64,000 nt of DNA. It comes from JBBRBB01 sp038206235 (lineage in GTDB: Bacteria > Bacteroidota > Bacteroidia > Chitinophagales > Chitinophagaceae). The first letter of the stretch is position 1. Each line of letters starts with the position of its first letter. This document shows, in pieces, positions 8,680-18,700 of the stretch. The position numbers were made by a program, and so were the translations under genes. The stretch spans positions 81,561-145,560 of the forward strand of contig JBBRBB010000009.1 of the NCBI GenBank assembly GCA_038206235.1, read 5' to 3'. Under the pieces are notes generated by a model. The model ran no database searches, was not told where the DNA came from, and saw only the letters and a program-made list of their open reading frames with translations.

Positions 8680-9279
8680 CTAATTTTTTGGAATTGCACT
8701 GGTTTCAATTTCTTCAATAAGCGGAACTTCGCGAATTACGGCACGGTCAGTAATTGCTATTAACCTCAGTTTATACATCGCAAAGGGTACTTGTCTTCCT
8801 CCAAGAGAACCCCACAAATGATTAATCTGTTCAAAGCTGAGGGTGTATAATTCAAGCGTGAATTTTAAATCGGCAACATCAGGCTGAGACAGGTCAATAC
8901 TTCCTCCGGTAACAGATGAAGATGCTGAAAAAGAATTTTTACTTTGCAAAAATTGAATGATGTAAGAGAGTCTTCTTAATGCAAGGCGATAATCGGCGCC
9001 GGAATAATTGCATGTAAACAAAACATACAGGTTAAGATAAACAGGAGGATTTTGATATATAGCGTTGCCAATAAAAGGTCTTTTAAGTGCAGACTGATTT
9101 TTCAACGCACTTTCTTCTTCAATATTAACCAGGGTGATTACTATATTATTATTGAGCGTATCTCCGTTTGTTGTTTCGAATAATCCTATATTATCAACAA
9201 TAATATTTACCGAAGCATCTCTGGAGGAAATGTAAGAATTCAGCTCGTCCCTTAGTATTAAAAGCGCAATGTCGATCAT
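8680..9279 (-). CDS. DUF4255 / Pvc16-like eCIS protein (probable tail terminator/cap)
   Basis: A 199-aa protein matching the DUF4255 (Pvc16_N) pattern. It opens MIDIALLILRDELNSYI, continues with IVITLVNIEEESALKN, then PPVYLNLYVLFTCNY and ALRRLSYIIQFLQSK, and ends with YTLSFEQINHLWGSLGG and MYKLRLIAI. In characterised particles such as PVC and the antifeeding prophage, the corresponding protein (Afp16/Pvc16) caps the tail and sets its end. It is the first gene of the minus-strand eCIS run, as in many Bacteroidota eCIS loci. It is followed after 3 bp by the 438-aa unknown. Confidence 0.92.
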   Translation of the reverse strand: MIDIALLILRDELNSYISSRDASVNIIVDNIGLFETTNGDTLNNNIVITLVNIEEESALKNQSALKRPFIGNAIYQNPPVYLNLYVLFTCNYSGADYRLALRRLSYIIQFLQSKNSFSASSSVTGGSIDLSQPDVADLKFTLELYTLSFEQINHLWGSLGGRQVPFAMYKLRLIAITDRAVIREVPLIEEIETSAIPKN

Positions 9280-9658
9280 ACATAAAAATTGACCGGTTTA
9301 GAAAATTCAAATCCTGAATCTTCAAGTATTATTCAAAGGGAAGCTATATACTAACAGAGGAATTTATCAAAGGGTATTGGTTCTAAAAAACAATCATAGT
9401 TTGGAATATAAAATGTAAATGTAAGAATTGCATTTAGAATACACTGGTTTTAAAAAATTTTTTTTATTTTTTTTTTTGAAGATGAATTAAATTTAAAAAA
9501 GTAAATTACTCACCGCTGAAAGTTTATAGTTTCAGCAAAATTAAAAGACATGTTGAAAATATATTTCAGGAAACCTGAAACACTAGCGCCATCAAAAAAA
9601 GCAGAATTATTTTTGCAACAACGTCTTGCGTTTTTATAGAACTACTGTTTTGTGATAA
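9280..9658. other. 379-bp intergenic region upstream of the eCIS operon
   Basis: No credible gene. It holds the leader of the minus-strand eCIS run. Two short perfect hairpins share related arms: GCTGAAA at 9515-9521 with TTTCAGC at 9530-9536, and TTTCAGG at 9564-9570 with CCTGAAA at 9574-9580. A homopolymer-like T/A tract lies at 9459-9477. A possible minus-strand -7 box (TACCCTTTG, 9371-9379 read in reverse) fits the Bacteroidota consensus only with an extra spacer base, and no matching -33 box is seen. The hairpin nearest 9659 could instead end the methyltransferase transcript. Confidence 0.5.
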
Positions 9659-10393
9659 CTAAGATTGCTTTAGTTTAGGTGTGTAACGCAGCATCTTCTG
9701 ACTACGCGGATGTCCCCATTCTCCTATATAGTCCATATGCCAATCGGCGGGGTTTGCAAAGCTTCTCATTTGCTCTATGGTATATGCAAAGTAACCATGG
9801 TCATGTGGCTGGTCAGGATTTTTTCGTTCTTCTTCTGCTTCCCAGAATGTTGCATAGAAGGCTCCGCCGGGCGCAAGATTCCCGCTTAATTTAAAAAGAC
9901 AACGTTTAATTATTTCCGGCGGAAGGTGCGTAAATAAAGATTGAGCGATGGCAAAGTTTGGTTTCACTCCAAATTTTTCAAATTCAAAATCTTCTGAAAC
10001 AACAAACCTCGGTTTCTTTTGTTCATAAATTTCTTTTGACAGCTCATGGGTAATTCCTGCTTCAATAAGAGATTGCTCTTTATCAATACCCAAATAATGT
10101 TCGCTATCCAGGTAAGGAATAAAATAAATGCCGGCACGCAAAGAACCGCAGGCTACATCAAGAAGATAATGATGCGGCTTTAACCCCTGCTCAAGCATAT
10201 AATTAAATTGAAGCTTACCCACTTCTTCCCAAAGGCCACCTACATATTTTCTGTGCCCAACCTGTGAAATCCCTGAAGGTCCATGATCTACAATAGGAGA
10301 TGTTTGCTTTTTTAATTTATGAGAACGGCCCTTAATAAGGCGTTTTAATTTTTGTAAACTTTTCATTGGAATTTTTTTATTTAATAAGCGCAT
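9659..10393 (-). CDS. Class I SAM-dependent methyltransferase
   Basis: A 244-aa protein with a Rossmann-type methyltransferase core. Motif I is LLDVACGSLRAG (about 78-89), followed by the acidic loop YLGIDKEQSL and the post-motif region FAIAQSLFTHLPPE typical of Methyltransf_11/25-like enzymes. The first 40 residues are Lys/Arg-rich. Substrate cannot be told from sequence. An alternative start is Met10 (MKSLQKLKR). It is on the same strand as the eCIS operon but 379 bp away, with hairpins between, so it is probably a separate unit. Confidence 0.85.
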   Translation of the reverse strand: MRLLNKKIPMKSLQKLKRLIKGRSHKLKKQTSPIVDHGPSGISQVGHRKYVGGLWEEVGKLQFNYMLEQGLKPHHYLLDVACGSLRAGIYFIPYLDSEHYLGIDKEQSLIEAGITHELSKEIYEQKKPRFVVSEDFEFEKFGVKPNFAIAQSLFTHLPPEIIKRCLFKLSGNLAPGGAFYATFWEAEEERKNPDQPHDHGYFAYTIEQMRSFANPADWHMDYIGEWGHPRSQKMLRYTPKLKQS

Positions 10394-10470
10394 AAATGTA
10401 ATAATAAAACCATAAGCTTTTCTGCATTCACAGGTTTCATCTATGCTGTTTTAAAAATATAATGCAACTT

Positions 10471-11706
10471 TTAGCTCTTAATAATAAATATGATTAAAAA
10501 GCTGAGGATGCAGATAACAAGACCTCCGAAAAAAACCTTGTAAGCAATATCGAGGTAACCAAATTTTTTTGATAAAACTTTTCTCACCTGAAAAGATTCT
10601 TTTATAAGTTCATCGAACACTGATTTTTTATCTCCCCTGAATAGCTGACTTATATCAGCAGAATATTTTTCCCAGGTTACATGCTTAAAATCAGGGTCTA
10701 ACCTGTCGAAGCTTCCAAAAAAGAAATGTTCTTTACCGGAATTCATTTTGTTCACTTCACGCTTATAAGCTCTCTCTAATGGCTTGCTTGCCAAAATTCC
10801 GCATAAAATAGTAATGGCTGCAACCAATAATATCATTGCTATGGGAATCACAAATATGTTTACACCTTCCTCCTGGTTAATAAGAACATCTGCTCCCAAG
10901 CTTTCTGATTGACGCACAAAAAATGCAATGATTACGGATGCAATGATAGAATTTACCTGTATAAGAAGCCCCGCTTTTCTATCTGCCAAAGCCACAAGAT
11001 TTAAGTAGTTACGAAAAGCAATTTTAAAAAGGTCTTCGCTCTCTTTATCTGATAATATTTCTTCGGAGCCTGATTTCTCAGAGTATTTTCTTTCTTTATT
11101 CAAATCAGCCTGCAGCTTGTCAATACGCTTCTCCAGCTCAAAATAATTTTTACTCCTCACAGCTCCATACTGTCGTGTTGCATATCGTGTATAAAAGCTA
11201 TGGGTAATAAAATACTGTTTGCAAAACTCATCCCACTGTAAATCACTATACGTTTTATTTTTTACTTTTTCAAGTTCAATACGCAGCAGGCTAAGGCGTT
11301 CCAGTGCATCGGGCATACCGAGGTGAATGTCTTTACCATCCCGCAGTGCTTCTTCAGCCTGATTCTGAGGAATTTTATTTGTTCTGAAAAAATCTATATA
11401 ATATTCTATCTGCTTTTTTTCTTTTTCTGAAAATTCGTTTGCTGAAACGAAATCATTTATAAGCGTTGCATTATCAATTTCTTTATTCTCTGCATTCACT
11501 ATTCCCATGTCGTTTAGAATAAGTGCAACTAAACCCATTTCATAATCTTCTTTTTCAATATCTTCTGCCCGGGCAATTTCTTTGCATACAGATATGCTTT
11601 CATTTACAAATTTGTAATTGTGAAAAACGAAAAGGTCTGCATGTGATTCCGTAAATGAATAACAAAATTCAAGAGCCTTTTTTACGATGCTTTTTTCCTT
11701 ACTCAT
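10471..11706 (-). CDS. Degenerate-HD / PycTM (Pycsar effector-type, DUF5706) membrane protein
   Basis: A 411-aa protein with two parts. Residues about 10-190 look like an HD-superfamily helical domain in which expected metal ligands are altered: the YHNxxH-type site reads FHNYKF (29-33) and the HD pair reads ND (65-66). Residues 220-411 match the Pycsar effector transmembrane domain (PycTM, formerly DUF5706): NLVALADRKAGLLIQVNS (about 236-253), a membrane segment at about 248-264, a second at 284-305 and a third at 390-410. In Pycsar antiphage systems, cCMP or cUMP made by a pyrimidine cyclase activates PycTM proteins that damage the membrane. No cyclase gene lies in the window, so a defence role here is inference. 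Confidence 0.8.
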   Translation of the reverse strand: MSKEKSIVKKALEFCYSFTESHADLFVFHNYKFVNESISVCKEIARAEDIEKEDYEMGLVALILNDMGIVNAENKEIDNATLINDFVSANEFSEKEKKQIEYYIDFFRTNKIPQNQAEEALRDGKDIHLGMPDALERLSLLRIELEKVKNKTYSDLQWDEFCKQYFITHSFYTRYATRQYGAVRSKNYFELEKRIDKLQADLNKERKYSEKSGSEEILSDKESEDLFKIAFRNYLNLVALADRKAGLLIQVNSIIASVIIAFFVRQSESLGADVLINQEEGVNIFVIPIAMILLVAAITILCGILASKPLERAYKREVNKMNSGKEHFFFGSFDRLDPDFKHVTWEKYSADISQLFRGDKKSVFDELIKESFQVRKVLSKKFGYLDIAYKVFFGGLVICILSFLIIFIIKS

Positions 11707-12076
11707 ACTATATGAAATTTCAACAATCTATATAATAAATATCAGCATAAATTCAATGCGATTAAAATAAATATCACTTCTTTTACAAATACACAATAAA
11801 AAATTTCAATATCAAAAATAAATCTGAAAAATAGCTCCACAATGCACAATAAATAAAAGCAAAAAAAGTTATTGGTATGTATGTGTCTTTTTCGGGAAAA
11901 AGCAATACATCTCTCCCCCATTTGCCTTTTTACAGGAACCACATCAACAACAAAAAATTTATTTTAAGCGGCAAAGTATTTTTGCTTTGAATTGAAACAA
12001 ATTCTTAAAAAGAAAATACAAATTAATTTGATTGAACTTTAATTTGAAAACCATATTTTTGACCTCTTTGGTATGT
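11707..12076. other. 370-bp AT-rich intergenic region between the PycTM gene and ruvA
   Basis: Divergent upstream region of the minus-strand PycTM gene and plus-strand ruvA. Only short, low-complexity open frames occur and none looks protein-like. A TATTTTTG box at 11977-11984 fits the -7 consensus TAnnTTTG on the plus strand, but it is about 90 bp from the ruvA start and no clear -33 box is seen. Confidence 0.4.
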
Positions 12077-12670
12077 ATGATTGCATTTGTAAAAGGGAAC
12101 TTTATTAAAAAAACACCTGCGCAGGTAGTGGTAGATGTAAATGGTGTGGGATATGAATTACAGATAAGCTTAAATACGTACTCTTTTATAAGCAATGAAA
12201 ATGCGGGTGAATTGCTCACGTATCTGCATATTACCGAGAATGCTCATACACTGTATGGGTTTTATGAAAAAGAAGAAAAAGAGCTTTTTTTGCAACTGAT
12301 AAGTGTTTCGGGAGTTGGCGCTTCCACCGCAAGAATGATGCTTAGCGGCATGAAGCCTGAAGAAATAATTAAAGCAATAATTCAATCGAATACAAAGCAA
12401 CTCGAAAGTATAAAAGGCATTGGAAAAAAAACCGCAGAGAGAATTGTGGTAGAGCTTAGAGATAAATTAGGAAAAATAAAATTTGAAACAGCATCAGGTG
12501 TTTCTTCGACTTACAATACAATGGAGCAGGACGCATTAAATGCTTTAATTTCTTTGGGAATAGCCCGGAATGCAGCGGAGGCTGCATTAAACAAAGTTTA
12601 TCTTTCCATTTCAAACAGCGATAACCTTACAATTGAAAACATTATAAAACTCGCTTTAAAAAATGTATAG
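12077..12670 (+). CDS. ruvA: Holliday junction branch migration protein RuvA
   Basis: A 197-aa RuvA, close to the usual length of about 200. The start is placed at the ATG at 12077 because MIAFVKGNFIKKTPAQVVVD aligns with the canonical N-terminal OB domain; an upstream ATG at 12032 would add 15 hydrophobic residues not seen in the family. The helix-hairpin-helix region is clear (SVSGVGASTARMML and SIKGIGKKTAERIVVELRDK), and a C-terminal domain III (ALISLGIARNAAEAALNKV) regulates RuvB. RuvA tetramers bind Holliday junctions and load the RuvB motor. sprA begins 41 bp downstream, an arrangement common in Bacteroidota. Confidence 0.97.
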   Translation: MIAFVKGNFIKKTPAQVVVDVNGVGYELQISLNTYSFISNENAGELLTYLHITENAHTLYGFYEKEEKELFLQLISVSGVGASTARMMLSGMKPEEIIKAIIQSNTKQLESIKGIGKKTAERIVVELRDKLGKIKFETASGVSSTYNTMEQDALNALISLGIARNAAEAALNKVYLSISNSDNLTIENIIKLALKNV

Positions 12671-12711
12671 CTTATAGAGAGACTTCTACCTAACCAGCGT
12701 TCACATTCGCT

Positions 12712-15700
12712 TTGAAAAATTTCGGCACCGGCACTAAATCATTATTAGCTGCTTTGGTTTTATGCCTCTTATGCAATTTCGCAAAGGCTCAAAAACCGGC
12801 AGACAGCCTGCACTATCCGTTAACTGACAGGAGGGGTGATCGCTTTGCCTGGCAAAACGATAATCCATTTTACCTGAACGATACTTCATTCATTAAACAA
12901 GATATAGAATACGACCCCATAACAGGGCAATATTATATATCGGAAAAAATTGGCGATATCATTTATCGCAAACCCACTTATCTTACGCTGGATGAAATGC
13001 TGAGAATACAATCGCAGCAGGACGAAACAAATTATTTTAATGAAAGAGGTGAGACGCTTTTAAGCCTTAACCGAAAAACTCTTCGTCCCCCGCCTCATGT
13101 GTATGATAAATTGTTTGACAGAATTTTTGGGATAAGCCCCACTGGTTTAAAGGTAGAAATAAAACCACAGGGCAGCGTAGACCTTTCCTTGGGTTATCAG
13201 GGACAAAACGTAAAAAATCCCACCTTACCCGAAGCGGCAAGAAAAACCGGCGGGCTTGATTTTAATATGAACTCCAATGTTAATATCATGGCTAATATAG
13301 GAGATAAATTAAAGCTGCCCATTAGCTATAACACACTAGCTAATTTCGATTTTGAAAATCAGCTTAAGCTCGATTACAAAGGCATGGATGATGAAATACT
13401 AAAATCAGTTGAAGCAGGCAATATTTCATTTCAAACAAGAGGCTCACTTATGGCAAGCCCTCAAAGCTTGTTCGGCGTGAAAACACAACTGCAGTTTGGG
13501 AAATTATTTATAACGGCAGCATTAGCCAATCAGCGCTCACAACGTCAGTCGCTTGTTTTGCAGGGTGGCGGGCTTGCACAAAAAATCAACAAAAAATTAG
13601 ATGATTATGAAGAGAACAGGCATTTCTTAATGGCGCAGTATTTTAAAGACAACTATAATAATGCTATGAAAAGCCTGCCTCTTGTAAACAGCCAGGTGCA
13701 AATTCTGCGCTTAGAAGTATGGGTTACCAACAGAACGGGCACAACAATTAATACCCGCAGCATTGTAGGTTTTATGGACCTTGCTGAAACGAATCCTTAC
13801 AACAGTACAATTCTTTCATTAACTACTAATCCTTTACCCGATAATTACGCAAACAGTCTCTATCCCTCAATTACAGCAGACTCGTCTTTCCGAGACCCTG
13901 CCATGGTTAATACATTGTTGCTGGCACGGGGACTAACTCCTGTAAACGATTTTGAAAAAACATTTGCACGTAAATTAGATTCATCAGAATATTATTATAA
14001 TCAGCAGGTGGGGTTTCTCTCTTTAAATCAACAGTTGCAGCCCGATGAAGTGCTCGCAGTTGCTTACCAATATACTTATAATGGAAAGGTGTACCAGGTA
14101 GGAGAATTTTCACAGGATGTTACACTCGATTCCACACAGGGTGTTCAAAAAGTTTTATTTCTTAAATTACTCAAGGCCACTTCTCAAAGAACGAATTTGC
14201 CTCTATGGGATTTGATGATGAAAAATGTGTATTCGCTTGATGTTTCGGGTTTAAGCTCAGAAGATTTTAAATTGAATGTTTTGTACCAGGAACCCAGCGG
14301 CGGTGTAAAAAGATATTTGCCCGAAAGCAGCCCCGATGTTTCAGGCTCACCTTTAATAAGCATTTTAAGAGCAGACAGATTAAATTTTAGAAACGACCCT
14401 CAGCCCGATGGTTATTTTGATTATGTGGATGGCTTTACCGTATTATCACAATATGGAAAAATAATTTTTCCCGTATTAGAGCCTTTCGGAAAAGACCTCG
14501 ATACACTGGCTTTTCATGGAGAGCCTGATACAACACGAAAAAAATATGTTTACTTTCAGTTGTACGATTCTATAAAAGCAATTGCACAAACGTATGCAAA
14601 TCTTAACCGCTATCTTTTACAAGGCTCAGTAAAAGGCAGCTCCACAACGGATATTTATTTGGGAGGATTCAATATACCGCCAGGCTCAGTTGCGGTTACT
14701 GCAGGCGGGCAAGCACTCACGGAAAATGTAGATTATATAATTGATTATAATCTTGGCACTTTAAAAATAATTAATCAGGCGATAATAAATTCAGGCGTTC
14801 CCGTAGATGTGCAGTATGAAAATAATGCAAGCTTTGGCATTCAGCAGCGCAGCTTCTTTGGATTGAGGTTAGATTACCTGGTAAATAAAAAATTATCTCT
14901 GGGCGCTACGCTTGAAAGACTTGCAGAGAGACCTTTCTTCACAAAAACAAATTATGGTGAAGACCCCATTCGAAATTTAATGTATGGAGTTGATTTTAAT
15001 TATCAATCAGAATTTCCTGCGCTAACAAGATGGCTCGATAAATTGCCCTTTTATTCAACCACAACACCCAGTTCAATTAATGCTTACGGGGAAGCTGCAT
15101 TTTTAAAACCGGGTCATCCAAAACAAATCGGGGCAGGCAGCGAAGGTCTTATTTATATTGATGACTTTGAAGGCAGCAGCAGCAGCCTCGACCTGCGCTT
15201 TCCTTTTGTTGCATGGACGCTTGCTTCCACACCACAAGACATCACCAGATTTCCGGAATCGGTATTAACGAATAATCTTGACTATGGAAAAAACCGGGCA
15301 AAATTAGCGTGGTACAATATTGAACCTACTCTGCAGGACAGATCAAGCAACAACAATCCTTTACGCGGAAACCTGGATGAACTCAGTGACTCCCGTGTAA
15401 GGTCTGTTATTACAAGCGAAATTTTTCCTCAAAGAACAACGACCTTCGCTAATGTGCTTACATCAACATTTGATATGGCTTATTACCCCACAAATCCTGG
15501 CCCTTACAATTTTACAGATGATAAAGCAGACATCGGTTCAGACGGAGAATTATTAAACCCCAAACAGCGCTGGGGCGGTATTATGCGTAATATAGACCAA
15601 ACCGATTTTGAAACCGGCAATATAGAATACATAGAATTCTGGATGCAGGATCCTTATATAATGCAGAGAACAAATCCCGGCGGTTTTCTCTATATTGATA

Positions 15701-18700
15701 TTGGAAATATAAGCGAAGACATATTAAAGGATGGAAGAAGATTTTATGAGAATGGCTTAAATACTCCTACACAACCTGCAGCGGTTGACAGCTCTTCCGT
15801 GTGGGGGAATGTTCCTGTGAATCCCATTCAAATAACACAGGCATTCAGTAACGACCCCAACGACAGACCCTACCAGGATGTTGGCTTTGATGGGTTGAAT
15901 GATGCCGCTGAAACAAGAAAACGGGATACTTCATACCTGAAACACCTTAGAGATACTTTCACCACAGGCTCTGCCGTCTATCTAAATGCAGCAGAAGACC
16001 CTTCGCATGATAATTATAAATGGTACAGAGACCCGTCTTACGATGCAGCAGGAGCAGGCATCTTAGCAAGGTATAAAGATTATAATAATACACAGGGCAA
16101 TTCACCTATTGTAACAAGTGCCTCTCAGTTTTCTCCCGCAGCAACCTTGTATCCGGATAATGAAGACCTGAACCGGGATAATACTTTAAATGAAACAGAA
16201 GAATTTTATGAATATGAAATTGACCTTCATGCAAATCCTCTTGACAGCTCCTTAATAAGTAAGTATATTACAGACACAACCCTTGTTACGCCTGCCTTAC
16301 CAAATGGAACTGTAAGGCAGGAAAAATGGTATTTATTCAGAGTGCCTATAAAAGATTATACAAAAAAAATAGGAAATATTCCCGACTTTAAATCTATTCG
16401 CTTTATACGAATGTACTTGAATGGATTTCAAGATTCCGTAGTGCTTCGCTTTGCAAGCTTAGACCTGGTTCGCAATAACTGGAGAACCTTTACTTATTTT
16501 TTAGACAGTAATTATATACAATTGCCTCCGAGTTCTACTACCATTAATGTTCTCTCGGTAAATGTAGAAGAAAACAGCAGCCGCCAGCCTATTCCGTACA
16601 AAATTCCGCCCGGCATTGAGCGGGTGCAATCACTCAGCACTAATGGCATTAATCTTTTACAGAATGAGCAGGCGATGAGCTTAAAAATTACCAACCTTGC
16701 TCCCCAAGATTCAAGAGCAGTTTTTAAAACACTCGATCTTGATTTACGTTCTTATGGGCAATTATCAATGTTTATTCATGCTGAATCGGTAACAGGCCAG
16801 ACCGCTTTGAATGATGGTCAAATTTCTGCGGTAATAAGAATAGGCCAAGACTTTCTGGATAATTATTATGAAATAAAAATACCACTTAAAATAACTTCAC
16901 CTACCGCGGTTACTGCTGAAGAAATATGGCCTGCAATGAATAATCTTGACTTTGCTTTGCAGGAACTAGTACAGCTTAAAATTCGCAGAAACAGTGGCAG
17001 GTATCCTATCGCCTCAAAATATACCGAACAAATTGGCGACCGCTTTTTCTCAGTAAAAGGGAATCCCAATCTTGGCGAAGTGCAGGGTTTTTTAATAGGT
17101 GTTGAAAACGACAGCACCGTATCTGCTTCCACTGAAGTATGGGTAAATGAATTAAGATTATCAAAGCTCGATGAAAAGGGCGGCTACGCAGCATTGGCAA
17201 GAGTGGATATGCAGTTGGCTGATTTGGGAACGCTTACTCTTTCTGCAAACACCTATACGCACGGATTTGGCAGCATTGAACAACAGGTAAATGAAAGAGC
17301 AAAAGATAACCTGTTTCAGTTCGATGCTGCTTTAACCATGGATGCAGGAAAGCTGCTGCCGAAAAAAACCGGCGTTAGCATTCCGGTGTATGCAAGCATA
17401 AATAAAACCATTATAACTCCGCAATATGACCCATACGATCTTGATATAAAATTTAAGGATAAGCTGGCCATGGCAGGAGATAAAAGAGATTCAGTGAGAA
17501 AAGCTGCGGTTGATGAAACCACTATTAAAACAATTAATTTTACAAATGTGAGGTTTGGGCAAAATGGTGCAAAGCCAAGACTATGGAGCTTAAGTAATTT
17601 TGATTTCAGTTATTCCTTCACCCGCTTTGAGCAAACCAATCCGCTCATTTTATTAAACAGAGTTTCTACTACCAGGGCGGGTTTAGGCTATACCTATAAT
17701 TCATCTTCAAAATTTATTGAGCCATTCAAAAAGAAAATTAAAAATCAAAGTATATGGCTTACTCCTGTACGTGATTTTAATATCAATCCTATTCCTTCCT
17801 TAATTAGTTTCAGGGCCGATATTAACCGCCAGTTTGGTATTTTTGTGCCGCGCATTGTTAACACTTACGACAGCAAAATTGAAAAGGTTGACACAACTTA
17901 TAACAAGCTATTTACTCTTGACCGATATTATAATCTGCGCTGGGATTTAACCCGAAGCCTGAACATAGATTTTTCGGCAACCAATTTTGCAACAGTTGAT
18001 GAACCCCGCGGGCAATTAAATACGAAAGCCAAACGTGATACCGTAATACAAAACTTTTTTAGCGGCGGAAGAAATACGCTTTATCAGCAACGGGCTGTAT
18101 TTAGTTATAATGCACCACTAAGCAAGCTGCCTATTACTGATTGGATTACTGCCCGCTTTAGCTACACCGCCACGTATAACTGGATTGGGGCAAGCATTCT
18201 TGCTTTCCAGTTTGGCAATACAATTGAAAACAGTCAGCAAAGCAGCGTAACCGGCGAATTTGATTTCACCCGCTTATACAGCAAATCAAAATGGCTCGAA
18301 AGCTTGACGGTGGCTTCTGCTGAAAATGATCTAAACAAAGCAGAAGATAATCAGGGTAAAACAAACTTAGACAGCATTCCCGTGGTTCCTCCCAAAGTAG
18401 AAGTAATAAAAGGTCTTAAAGGAAAGGCGAAAAAATCAGCGCTGCGAAAATGGCGTCAGCAAAAACGCAATGCCCGTATTGCAGCACGCAAAGGAAAAGA
18501 AGCCGGTATTACAGGTGGTCTCGTAAAAGCAGGCGGTCATATTCTTACAATGGTTAAAAGAGCTTCGGTAAATTACAATGAAACTTATAACAGCCGTGTG
18601 CCCGGCTATAATGCAGGAATAGGCTACGATACAAAACGCTTTAACTCGCTGCAGCCGGGGCTTGGTTATGTTTTTGGCAAACAGCCCGATACCACATGGC

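Noticed and set aside
9280..9658. tRNA or small RNA gene upstream of the eCIS operon
   Set aside because: No cloverleaf could be formed by eye; the hairpins present are short. No tRNA or rRNA gene was recognised in the whole window.
11742..11942. Short minus-strand open frames in the ruvA/PycTM spacer
   Set aside because: Low-complexity Phe/Ile/Leu translation typical of AT-rich non-coding DNA.
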